Assembly: GCA_934045075.1 (NCBI GenBank) | Contig: OW203731.1 | Location: 9,591,975-9,655,974 of the forward strand | Length of the DNA stretch: 64,000 bases | Source of the DNA: Yponomeuta sedellus | Taxonomy: Eukaryota; Arthropoda; Insecta; Lepidoptera; Yponomeutidae | Direction of reading: 5' to 3' | Part shown: positions 1 through 12,800 of the stretch, in pieces | Layout: every line of letters begins with the position of its first letter | Position numbering within the stretch: position 1 is the stretch's first letter | Program-made: the position numbers and the translations under genes | Notes under the pieces: generated by a model | Told to the model about the DNA's origin: nothing | Database searches by the model: none | Seen by the model: the letters and a program-made list of their open reading frames with translations, nothing else

Positions 1-760
1 GCATGTCCCCACTGCGTGGGCACGGGTCTCTTCCTACGTCGCAGCAAGGTTTGGCCCCTCATTAGGGTCCTCCGAAGTACTTCTGTTTTTTTTTTTTTCG
101 AGAAACTACACAAGACTAAATCCTGCGGTGAAACTTCCCCTTTAATTTATTTTTAAAGCAAAAGAAATCGAACCACAGTCTACGAAATCTGAAGGACGAC
201 AGATTAATTGAGAACCTGCTAGGTATCTGGTTTCTAGTGATACCGTGACTTCTAATATGTGCAAACGCTAAAACATTTATTTGTTAATTACTATTTATTA
301 CGTCCGTCCGTCCGGGAATCAGAGATTTTAATTTTCGTTTGTCGGAACCGTAACCGAAATCGGAATCGACGTTGGCGGATGCAAAAGTGTGAGATGTGTT
401 GGCGGAAACAGGCCTAATAAACAGAAGCAGATGACACGATCGCCAATGCGACACAAAACAGGTGAAAAAGTAATCAACATAGAGCACAGGGAAAGGGGAA
501 ATAAATATAAATATTTTCATACCGCCGCTATACTTCGACTATAACTGATTATAACGTCGGATTCAAATTTATCGGAATTGAAAGCGCGAAATTAATCGGA
601 AGTTCAACCTTTCCAAATCGGATTCGAAGCTTCGTAACATGTCTGCTTTGTACAGGACTTCTCAGTGCGTCTAATTTTTTTTAAGTGCATATAGGTACAT
701 TTATATCAGCTTGAATTCGTTGCTATTCATGGTCATTTGATCAATGTTCTTCCATTGCAG
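1..760. other. Nup160 intron, upstream part, with SINE remnant
   Basis: This is intron sequence before the first visible acceptor. Bases 1-75 resemble the dispersed repeat seen at 13541 and 15080 (the GTCCCCACTGC...GGGTCTCTTCCT core). The rest holds no supported gene. Confidence 0.5.
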
Positions 761-887
761 ATTCTCACTTCTCAGCAGATCGATGAACTAACTTCTATGC
801 TGGAACCTATAAAAGATCTGCAGAATGCTGTTCTAGAACTAAACGACGCATTGCGCCTTGATGTGCCTGAAATCGACACTACGAAAG
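761..887 (+). CDS. Nup160: Nup160 exon (1st in window)
   Basis: The acceptor is TTCCATTGCAG ending at 760 and the donor is AAAG|GTAATT at 888. It reads in frame from its first base (ILTSQQIDELTSMLEP...) and ends one base into a codon. An ATG at 737 opens the same frame, but it lies in the intron just before the acceptor, so it is not taken as a start. Confidence 0.8.
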
Positions 888-3800
888 GTAATTTGCCCTC
901 TATTGATAAATTAAGCTCAAACTTGTGGGAAGTCTCATTTTCACATCTGCATATTGTTTATAAATGTTCCATATAAAAGAAAAGCCTAAAATATTCTTTG
1001 TTTCACAGATGAAGAAGAGTTAAGTGAATATGACAATCTATTCAGCAGCGATTTGGGTGTCGCAGTCGTTACGGAGGCTATCAGACAGATGGCTGAAATG
1101 AGGTACTTCATAGGGGTCTTTTGTTTCCATCCTGTGCTTAACATTCAATTAAATTTTGTTTTATATGTTCATTTTATTAGGCAAAGCAACAGCTTGTCAC
1201 TAACATAGATACAAAAAACTAACAAAATTTAAAAACCTATTTAGAGGCTAAAAATTTCACCCATGCCGGGATTCGAACCCGCAACCTCTGGCTATCCGTA
1301 CCAGCGCTCTACCAATTGAGCCAATGGGTGACTCACGGCATCAGTGAAATTTCGAACCTCTTTACAATATTCTCTGTATTACGTACAGGCAGCGACATCT
1401 GACTTAAGCAAATTGCATTACTTACAGCCCCGACTACCTACTTTGCAGTTAGGTTTTAACATCCAGATAGCCAGAGGTTGCGGGTTCGAATCCCGGCATG
1501 GGTGAAATTTTTAGCCTCTAAATAGGTTTTTAAATTTGTTCCTTAGCACGGGTTAGTGCATTAAAAATGAAAATAGTGTAATCATGTGGGTACAGTGATA
1601 TTGTTCCGATGTTAAAACCTAACTGCAAAGTAGGTAGTCGGGGCTGTAAGTAATGCAATTTGCTTAAGTCAGATGTCGCTGCCTGTACGTAATACAGAGA
1701 ATATTGTAAAGAGGTTCGAAATTTCACTGATGCCGTGAGTCACCCATTGGCTCAATTGGTAGAGCGCTGGTACGGATAGCCAGAGGTTGCGGGTTCGAAT
1801 CCCGGCATGGGTGAAATTTTTAGCCTCTAAATAGGTTTTTAAATTTGTTCCTTAGCACGGGTTAGTGCATTAAAAATGAAAATAGTGTAGCTAACAAAAT
1901 GTTTTCACAGATTACCAGAAAAACAACATGCAACTGTTTGCACTTGCTGCACTGTTATACAATTTTAATCAGTTGAAATAAGTGAGGATTTTTTTTGGCG
2001 GTATTAAATAGAATATTCTTTATTGTACACCTGAGCACTTGTTATAAAACATGTACGTGGTACGTTTTCAATCTAAAATAATTAAAATTATTACGAATTT
2101 AGACACTTCAATATAAGTGCAAAAAAGGCCCGTTCTCGTGTCGTGCCCGTAGGTTTTTTCGCGCTATTATTGTAGTCTGTAACCTAAAGTTTTTAGGATT
2201 TATTTTAGTTTGTAACGTTGCGCCCGCACGTCGCCTACTCGTCGTAGCATGTATAATCCTCTATACCGCCACTACATATCCCGAAATACGAAAGTTGTAG
2301 CTCGAAAATACCTAAATTTAGCTTTCATAAGTGTTCGTCTACAGGGTGTCTCATTCAAATCGGTCAGTATGGGAAAGTCTGAAACTATAAGACATACGAA
2401 GATCTGTTCTGAGGAACCATGTCATCGATTTTAATAATTAGAAAAACTGCATTCATACATTTTAAAAAACATCTGTACTCCTATTTAGAGGCTAAAAATT
2501 TCACCCATGCCGGGATTCGAACCCGCAACCTCTGGCTATCCGTACCAGCGCTCTACCAATTGAGCCAATGGGCGACTCACGGCATCAGTGAAATTTCGAA
2601 CCTCTTTACAATATTCTCTGTATTACGTACAAATGTATTTATTTATTTGTATCTGTACTCCGTTCTCGAATCGAACCCGGTTGTTTTGAAAAAAAACCTA
2701 CACTATTTCTATTTAGATATCGATTGTGTAGGTCTTAAGCAGTAAATGTCTGTATGAAACATGACGTCTAAAATGAATAAAATGCATTGTTTTCATACAA
2801 AATGCAATCGTAAGTTCGTTACCTAAACGTGTTGAATATTGTATTAAAAGTCGGTGGTCACTTCGAGCACCTACTAAAATAAATTAAAGTATGTGAAAAT
2901 AATGCATTTTATTCATTATAGACATCATGTTTCATACAGACATTTACTGCTTAAGACCTACACAATCGATATCTAAATAGAAAGAGTGTAGATTTTTTTT
3001 TCAAAACAACCGGGTTCGATTCCCGAAACAGGTGTTTTTACAGATGTTTTTTAAAATGTATGAGTGCAGTTTTTCTTGTTATCAAAATCGATGACATGGT
3101 TCCTCAGAACAGATCTTCGTATGTCTTATACTTTCAGACATTCCCATACTGACCGATTTGAATGAGACACCTTGTATATTAAAAGCCGGTGTGTGCAGGG
3201 CGCGTATCGTGCGCGGAGCCGTGTGCGCGCTCGGCGTTTGGCGCGGCGCCGACGCCGTGCCGGGCGCGGGACACTGCGCCGTGCACTGGCAGGCCTACCG
3301 CGCGCTGCTGTGGCTGCGGGGACAGGCGGCACCTCCGCCGTGAGTATTGCCGCCTGCCACACAGCCACTCGCGGGAGTTATAAGTTCTTGCATAAGCAGG
3401 CCCACTGCTCGCTGCTGTGGCTGCGGGGACAGGCGGCTCCTCCGCCGTGAGTATTGCCGCCTGCGATGCAGCCACTCGCGGGAGTTATAAGGTCTTGCAT
3501 AAGCAGGCCCGCTGCTGCGGCTGCGGGGACGGTTGGCACCTCCGCTGTGAGTATGTCGGTCTACGATGCAGCAGTCGCGGACACTGAGTCCTCCACGTAC
3601 AAGCCTACTGCGCGCTGCTGTGGCTGCGGGGACAGGCGGCACCTCCGCCGTGAGTATTGCCGCCTGCGATGTAGCACTCGCGGGAGTTATAAGGTCTTGC
3701 AAAAGCAGGCCCACTGCACGCTGCTGTGGCTGCGGGGACAGGCGGCTCCTCCGCCGTGAGTATTGCCGCCTGCGATGCAGCCACTCGCGGGAGTTATAAG

Positions 3801-6800
3801 GTCTTGCATAAGCAGGCCCGCTGCTGCGGCTGCGGGGACGGTTGGCACCTCCGCTGTGAGTATGTCGGTCTACGATGCAGCAGTCGCGGACACTGAGTCC
3901 TCCACGTACAAGCCTACTGCGCGCTGCTGTGGCTGCGGGGACAGGCGGCACCTCCGCCGTGAGTATTGCCGCCTGCGATGTAGCACTCGCGGGAGTTATA
4001 AGGTCTTGCAAAAGCAGGCCCACTGCACGCTGCTGTGGCTGCGGGGACAGGCGGCTCCTCCGCCGTGAGTATTGCCGCCTGCGATGCAGCCACTCGAGGG
4101 ACACTGTCTTGCATAAGCAGACCCACTGCTCGCTGCTGTGGCTGCGGGGACAGTCGGCACCTCCGCCGTGAGTATTTCGGCATTCGATGCAGCAGTCGCG
4201 GGACACTGAGTCCTCCGCGTGCAGGCCTACCGCGCGCTGCTGTGGCTGCGGAGTCAAGCGGTTAACAGATTATGTAGACAACATAATCCACTTTTTGTAA
4301 AAGATTCTCTGAAATTTTATTTATTTGCATGTATGCTTAGTAAATTCAGATCAAATTTGATCCAATTAGGGTCAACATCATCCATACCTGAAAATGTAAC
4401 TTTTTATTGCCTTTATTGTTTTAGTTACAATAGGTAATCGCGCCAACTTGTAGTCCGTAAGTCTTACATGTTATGTGATGTGAATGTTGTGTTTCTCAGT
4501 TATTGGATTCACACTGTGGCTTGATTTATTGTAAATTGTGTCTATATTTGTAAAGTGTGCGTCTGTTGTAAAACCTAGTAAATAAATAAATAAGTGGCAT
4601 TTCCGCGACGATACAGTCGCGGGAGTCCTCCGCGTGCAGGCCTGCCGCACGCTGACGTGCGGCAGGCCTGCACGTGGCTACACGCGGCGGACGTGTCGTG
4701 TGACCGAACGCGGTGATGTCAGGTCGGGCTCGGACGAGCTGTTCCGGCTGAAGGTGTGCGCGCTGGGCGGCGCGCCGGCGGAGGCGGCGCTGGGCGCGGG
4801 CGTGGTGCGCGCGTACGCGGGGCGCGGCGCGGGCGCGGGGGGGGCGCGCGCGCGCCGCCGCCTGGCCGCGGCCGCCGCGCCCCGCGCCTGGCACCGCGCG
4901 CTGCCGCTCATGGCCTACCACCTGGCGCACCAGCTGTATCCTTTTGCTTCTGCGGCGCCCTCTCCCGGCCCTTTTGTCTTAGGGCTGATTTTTCAATAGT
5001 CAGATAACTTTTATCTGAGGAATAAAAATGGCGGTTTGACATAATTTTCATGCATAAGCTGTCAAACCGCCATTTTTATTCCTCAGATAAAAGTTATCGG
5101 ATTATTGAAAAATCAGCCCTTTTATTTATTTATTTCTTAGTACTTGGAAAACCGACAGCTTTAAGAATAACTTCGAAATAATAACTGTAAGCTACTTACA
5201 GGTTTTCAATAATTGGCCTCTGCATGTACGTAATGAGAAGATTTATTCAGCATCCAGTGGCATCTTCACTCACACTACATGGGGTGAAGGGAGCACGCGG
5301 ATGCTGCAGTGTCTGAGAAATGGTTTTTAGATGCACCTATACCATCCTGACTGCTTAGTCGGCCTAGCCCACAGGAAAGACTTCACTATATCACAGATTA
5401 ACACAAATTAACATTGATAATTTAGATATTCCTACAACACCCACCACCGACAATTTTACAATTTTCATTAAATAAAATTTCAAATCTTATTCAATTAATC
5501 ATAACATAATCATGTGTCCTCTGCAAACTGAGATGTAAGGTACTCGACAATTCACAATATCAATGCGGTCGTCGCGGCATAAATAAATTGGGTGCCCTAA
5601 CGTCCCTACTATCACACGGTTTGCTTTCATCTTTATGTAATATTAATCAACCAAAAATTTTCCCACCACATCAAGTTTCCAATAATAACGACCTTAGCAC
5701 GGCCTAGCTGGGCGGTGAGCGGCGGCTTCGAGTTCGGCTGGTGGCTGGCGACCATCCGGCAGCCGCGGCTCGTGCAGAGCTACGTGGCGCTGCTGGCGCC
5801 CTGGTGCGAGTGGAACGCTTGCTCGCGTGAGTACCGCTAGCTCGGCTGCGGCTAGCGGCGCTACGAGAAAATTGCGAGACTCTATACGGTACTAACTATA
5901 ATAATTATAATTAGTACAGGATTCGAGTCCTGCAGTTTTTTCCGCGGCTTTCCCGAACTTTACAGATTGTTTTTTACAATTTAATGAAATGTATAGTTTT
6001 CGTTTTATTTTTCTGTGTACCTGTTGCAAAAGACAATATTACTTGCCAAATTTATAGTTTTAGGTCAACGGAAAGTACTCTGTCAAAAGTTTTTTTGCGG
6101 TATGAATGGCCTTTTTTTCAGTAAATTTGAAGTTATTTTTTTTCACATGGGACTGTAGACTTGAGTATATGGTTTTAATTGAAATTTGATACCTCCACGC
6201 GTTTTCAAGATAAAGGGCCTTCACAGACGGACAACAAAGTGATACCATAAGGGTTCTGTTTTTTTTCCTTTTCAGGTACGCAACTCTAAAATCTATTGGC
6301 AACTGTTAACATTACATCTAAACATTGTCATCGTTCGACAAACCGGGGGTAAATCACATGATTAGGTTAGGTTGTTTTTGTTCGGCGTGCTATAAAGAAT
6401 GTTCTTATCTTGTTATCTTACGTAGCGAAGTCAACTAAGCCATTTTTCAGTTTTTGCAGTTAAAACAATTTTTCTTACTCGGCGTCATTTAGGCCGTCTT
6501 ACCGTTGAAAAGATAGGTACAGAAGAAGAGGAAGAAACCATTTATTGTAGCAACAGAAAGACACACATTTGTTACAACATTGCAACATAAAATCTGCCTC
6601 GCGACTGCCTCGTTGGTCTAGCCGTTAAGGCGCTTGGTTACCAAGACAGAGGTCGTGGGTTCGATTCCCACTGATGGCTACCGTACATTTGTACAAGTGG
6701 CCTTATTCTGGTTGTGTTTTCTTATTTGTGACGTCCTTGCCTGGTTACCATATTACAGGGTATTCTAGTATGTGACCAGGCCGTAGAGTCTAATACTTAC

Positions 6801-9800
6801 ATAGATTGTCAATAGAATGATATAAGCGCGACAATGGTTGTTATTTGCCTCAATTTGGTAGTCTACAACGCAATAGCAGTACAATGTCATTCCAAGGGTA
6901 TGCCCGTGCAAATTAAAAAGGCATCTCTCGCGAAGAAGATCGAATCACGAGAGGCGCCGAGTTAAGTAGCACGGGTTATACCATTGCAATTAGATAGGTT
7001 ACCAGACTACCGATAGTGTGAATGAAACCACCATTACCTGACTAATATGACTCCATTGAACAACTATGCATTTCAGAGACTCACCCACCAGGTCAAGTGA
7101 ATGTGTTGCGTAGAAGTTATTATTATTATCATCTTCAACACAATAGACTGTCACACTTCCAATGCACGTTTCCAGGCCAGTTCATCCTGGGACTATCGCT
7201 GTTGGAGCTAGAGGACGCGGAGGGCGCGTACGCGGCCTTCTGCAAGGCGGCCAAGGGCGTCAGCTCGGAGCCCTTCCTGCGACAGCTCGTCGCCACCGCC
7301 GGCGAGCCGCTCACGCAGCATCAGGCCCTAGTGCTTTATTACATGAAGGTCGGGACGCGTCTTTGTTTTAATTTAATTAAACTTAATTGCACATAAACAT
7401 TTCACAGGACGTTGCATAATAAATGACATCTACAAAGGCGAGCTCTTCTCTGTAAGAGATTTCTTCCAGCAAACCTTAGAAAATAGGAAAAGCAGTAAAA
7501 ACGGGTCTATTTGTGTCATAAATTCATAATGCACCTATATAAACCACATACCTACGTAAAATACATAGATATAAATAAATATGTCCTTGGTCGTAAAATT
7601 ATAGAGAACACTTTATTGTATATACAAAAGGAAATAACACAGATATTTCTTGACCTAAGAGACAGACGGCGACCTTATCACTAAGTGATCTCTTCCGGGC
7701 AACCTTTGGATGGACTTGAGCAATACATTGAAGAAGGAAGTATATGTACAGTCATGTCCTCTAACATGTATGCACTTCAGTACCTTACCAGTCAAAATCA
7801 AAATATTTCTTAATAATTTTCTCATACATCAGGTTAGAAGATGTTAATGTGACAAGGTTCTAACGTGTTTACATGTGGTGAAGCATCATAGTTACAGGAA
7901 AGGGCACTAGTACATGTGTGCAAAGGCCCGCTTATGTTGGATTTGATCGGGTTGCACTGGATGGCGCGCCCGGTCTTTTGTAGAGCCAATTTTACGTTTT
8001 TATATTGGCTCTGATTGGTCAAGCTGACCGCGATTTTTGTTTTATCTTACGTCAAATAATTTACTGTGTCATGGACATTAAAATACGTGAAAAATAAAGA
8101 ACACAAAAATAAAGACACTTTTTCTCCTCGAATCAAATTGAGTCTGGATGACCGCCGCCCTCCTGCTGCATGGTGGAGCTGAAGGTGTACGCTCGTTCGA
8201 TGAAGAGATAAGTGGGGTTCTTGCTACGCAGTGCTGGTGTCACTTCTTGTTTCTTTTCCGTGTTGGCCATTATTAATAGGCTCGTCATACTTATTTAATC
8301 TTAATAAAAAAGTTCATCTGTACGCAAGTACACCTGGTCGTGTCTATTTACCTGCCATACCAACATGTTAATGCACGCGACTGTACAAACACATCAAATC
8401 AAAGACTTTATGAAGAGCGTTTATAACGTCAACAATACCTCTCGCTCGTTCCTAACATTTTTAATGATCATACTGGCCGTAGTTCAGTGTGTATGCCGCC
8501 TAATCGATAAGTCGATGACGTGAAGAAGGCGGCAAGAGGACAATGGATGAGGTCAACAGAGGACCGACGGTTGGCCTGATGATGAAGAGACGGCCAACAG
8601 TAAGTGTCTCGCATGGGCTGTGTAGACAGATACTGTTGACAAATGTTGCCACTTTTGTCAACAGTATCTGTCTACACAGCCCATGTGAGAACACGGCATT
8701 ACAAAATATGGCACTGGACACTGCCTACCCCTCCCAGAAACAGGTATCAGTTTGTGTATTATAGACATGCAGTGGTCAGTTCTCCAGGCTAATAGGCATG
8801 ATGAAAGTTTTTTAAATCCTTTTCCATAATGTGGGGACACATTTATTATTTACAAAAAAAAAACCTATATTTCAGTATTAAACTAAAGTTTAACGAATGT
8901 TAAAGCCATTTTTCTAAAATTATTTTAAATTTAATTATTTTAAAAACAGCTCGCAGTGCTATGACGTCGAATCTGACGTCACGCCTATGTAAACTAACAT
9001 CAAACGTCAAATGTGTCTAAGCGGCAGACACACGGGTGAAGTTTACCAATGTTTACCTAAGCTTCACGCGATGTGATTGTATTTTCAGTCAAAATGGCTG
9101 AAAGCAGTATTATAATCTTTTATTTTATTGAACTTATTGTTAATATTTTTTTTCTGAAACCAAATCAATGTTTTAAATATTTTTTTAAGTAGGTCAGGTT
9201 ACACTTTCCTCTAACATCGTTAGATCTTTGATTATTTAATACTGTCGTCACGCCTATTTTGTTCATAATTTACTTTTATCTGTTTTGTTCACAGGTAATA
9301 AAGCTATTCGAGATCCACGACGCCGGAGCTTGTGTGGTGCGTCTTGCGGAAACTGCTATCAGTATTGCTGATAAGGACGATCCTAATTTGGTAAGTTAAT
9401 TACTAATATTTTTCATCCTCGTCGCCAAGTAGACAAAGGCGAAGTTGATGTGTATGTAAATGTTATGATAACATAACAATTACATACATATACATTACTT
9501 CTGGCCCCACACTAGGATACCCTGTGTCGTGTGCACCAGAAACAACGTCATCACAAACATGTTAACATCCGAGAACTGTTTTTTTTTGTCCCCAGCCGGG
9601 GATCGAAACCGGAACCTCTCAGTTTTTTTAGAATGTAAAAATAAGAGTTGGGGACTCAAATTTACCAATCATGCCGAAACAGTTCATCGGAGAGTAGTAT
9701 TTCATTGAATTTTTAAATTAAATTGGTAATGACATAAACAAGGAAACCAATCCGGCTGAGTAGCACCATATCAGAGATTTGTTTTTCAATTTTCGACTTT

Positions 9801-12800
9801 ATGGCCTATCACATAAAACTTCTCGAAGATCAGACGCGGTTAGAGTTATTGTCAAACTTAATGTCATTGTTGTCCATTGATTTTTATCTTTGTTTGCATA
9901 GCTTAAAGGTACATATTTAAATGGAACTTTTATGACATAGACCTTTTTGGCTTTGTCTTTATTTACCAATGGCAGTTTGGCATTCATAGTGTGCGTTTGG
10001 TTTATATGTGCGAGTTTGGTCACACTGGTTTTCATACTAATGGGTCATGTCACTACTTTTACCCTTGCTTTGTTCTGTGATTTGGGCTCCGTAGTGCTTT
10101 GTAACCGTATTTCTTATGTTGACAATATTGTTACGTTACTATAGTGCGACTGTCTCTCAATATTGTCAGGTTGTTTTATTTTTAAAATGCGATCCAAAAA
10201 TTATTTATGTGATAATTTCAATGTCATAACGTTAGTTCTTTTCTACGCCACGCTAATAAAAGTTGCTCGAAATACTAATCCTGAGCAGACGAAGTCGCGG
10301 GCAACAGCTAGTAGACTAAATAAAGGAATTAAGCCGGCTTTTCACTAAGGCCCATTTGCGTCAGCCCGGTCGAGTTAACTGGTCAAATCGATCATTTCGC
10401 ATGCGATATCATCTATATAACCGGTTAATTCCAGTTAAATGAGCTAACCCGGGCTGATGAAAATGGGCCTTTAGGGATGTAATATAATAAATATTACATT
10501 TAGTTTTATAGCTATAATAATTTTAAAGGTGTAATAATGTTATAGCTATAATAATAATATTATTATAGGACAGTGTGAACCGGTATAATTATACTGTGTG
10601 AACAAATATATACTGCGAATGTGGGTGGAAGGGCTGGTAAGAGACGTCCCAGGCGGACATACATCGACCAATTAGGGGATGTATTAGCAAAGGGGAACAT
10701 AAAAAGTACCCGTAACCGGCGTGCGTGCATGCAACGACTTATGAACGTTGATGAAGCGAAAGTGATCTGTCAGGATCCTGGCAAGTGGCATTCCCTGGTC
10801 TCAGCCTACCCCTCTGGGATACAGACGTGAGGTTATGTATGCATAAGTATTTTACTCAGTATGGTACTGCCCATGATTGTTTCGCACCGCAGTCTGTGAC
10901 GCTCGTGGGGTAGAACCTGGCACTGACTGAAAATCAGCGCTGAAGGCTAGTCCATCAGCATATTGCTGAGTCAGTTGCCATTTATAGCAGTAGGGACACG
11001 CCTTTGACCTTTCGTTTTCTTCTTTGTTTTTGTTTTTTGTAAATTTCATGTTTAGTAATATGTTTTAAGTTTGTTTTGTTACTGTGGCGTGTGCACTATA
11101 TCTATAATAAATGTTTCGCTTCTTCTCCTTCATGTGAACCGGTCTCGTACAAAATGCATGACGAACGATAACTTATTATATCTTAAGATGTATTATAATT
11201 TCATCGCATAGTCAAAAGCCGGCTTTAGAAATGAACGACCGCTTGCGTCGGCAGGGGATGTTCCAGTGGGTGGTGTTCAAGTGGCACCTGGCTGGCGGGC
11301 GCGTGCAGCGCGCGCTGGCCGCCGCCGCCGCCAGCCCCGCGCCGCACGCGCGCGCCGCCGCCGCCGCCACGCTGCTCACCACGCTAGGTAACACCATTTT
11401 AAATTTAACTTTACTATATTATTTTTAATACACTAACCCGTGCTAAGGACAATTTTAAAAACGTATTTAGTCGCTGGTTCGAGGTTCCACCCGTCATGGG
11501 TGGAATGTTTAGCCTCGAAATAGGTTTTTAAAATAAAGTTAAATTTTAAAAAACCTATTTAGAGGCTAAAAATTCCACCCGTGCCGGGATTCGAACCCGC
11601 GACCTCTGGCTATCCGTGCCAGCGCTCTTTCCAGCTGAGCTAATGGGCGACTCACCGGCATCAGTGAAATTTCGGTCCTCTTCACAATACTCTCTGTATT
11701 ACGTACAGGCAGCGACATCTGGCTGAAGTAATTTGCATCACTTGCAGCCCCGAGTACCTACTTTTATATAACATAACATTTACATATAGGCACATACATC
11801 GCCTCTGGCCCCACACTAGGATACCCTGTAAATACTTTGATACCCTAGGATACTTTGCAGTTAGGTTTTACATCGGAATGATAAAATTTAACTTTATTTT
11901 AAAAACCTATTTAGAGGCTAAACATTCCACCCATGACGGGTGGAACCTTGAACCCGCGACTAAATAGGTTTTCAAAATTGTCCTTAGTACGGGTTAGTGC
12001 ATTAAAAAGAATATAATCATATAACTTTATTGCCTAAAAATATGAAATGAAATGGTTTTATTCAAAGTAGCGCAGAAACTGCGCCTTAATAAACGTTACA
12101 ATTCAAACTAGGTGTCCATTTCAAAATCTAGATCATTTTAGAGAAAATATGGACAAAAAAACTCCAATCTTAGTATTTTGAAAGTCCTTAATTAACAGAG
12201 TTTATACTATTTTTATTTTAATGCACTAACCCGTGCTAAGGAACAAATTTAAAAACCTATTTAGAGGCTAAAAATTTCACCCATGCCGGGATTCGAACCC
12301 GCAACCTCTGGCTATCCGTGCCAGCGCTCTACCAATTGAGCCAATGGGCGACTCAAGGCATCAGTGAAATTTCGAACCTCTTTACACTATTCTCTGTATT
12401 ACGTACAGGCAGCGACATCTGACTTAACAGAGTTTAGATAATTAATATAAAACATAGAAGTCATGCATTGCACTGGCTTTAATTCCAGACATCATTATCG
12501 TCTAAATAAATCTTAAAGTAGCCCTTTTGGCACACAGTGTAACCGCGTTTCAGGCAAGCTTAATATATCTTCACGGATTTTATTATAGAAGCGTATACAA
12601 TTCCCCTTCAAGGATGTATTAACCTTTGCCAGACTAAATAGTGGAAATAAAAGATTATGTTTATTTTTAGTATTACTTAATAATAAAATTCGTACAATGG
12701 TTATGGTTGCACAGTGAATACCACACAAGACCGAGTCTGAATCGTGGCAGTCAGAGAAACGATATATTGTTTTACCTTGTACTTATATCATGCGAGCCGG

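Larger units (their letters stand above)
9391..11218. other. Nup160 intron with repeats
   Basis: Holds a fragment shared with 11800 (CTGGCCCCACACTAGGATAC at about 9503-9522), a Helitron-like 3' end at about 10280-10311 (GAAGTCGCGGGCAACAGCTA), a MITE at 10347-10472, and a possible RT tail at 10621-10830. No Nup160 exon was found here. Confidence 0.5.

Noticed and set aside
1739..1815. Possible tRNA gene (boxes A and B, cloverleaf-like pairing)
   Set aside because: The same core recurs six times with the same non-tRNA flanks, and two copies have target duplications; it is a SINE head.
3295..4257. 320-residue minus-strand ORF and several + strand ORFs over the array
   Set aside because: They repeat every 309 bp and arise because the repeat is GC-rich and stop-poor; no family features.
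3303..4261. CRISPR array
   Set aside because: Units are contiguous exon-derived copies without unique spacers, in an animal intron.
4836..4846. Run of eight G as a possible frameshift error in exon 4
   Set aside because: Both exon junctions fit in phase with the sequence as given.
4526..5007. Arg/Ala-rich ORFs on both strands around exon 4
   Set aside because: Shadows of the GC-rich Nup160 exon in other frames.
6604..6678. Possible tRNA gene
   Set aside because: The pol III boxes are present, but the arms pair poorly and a non-tRNA tail follows; it looks like a SINE.
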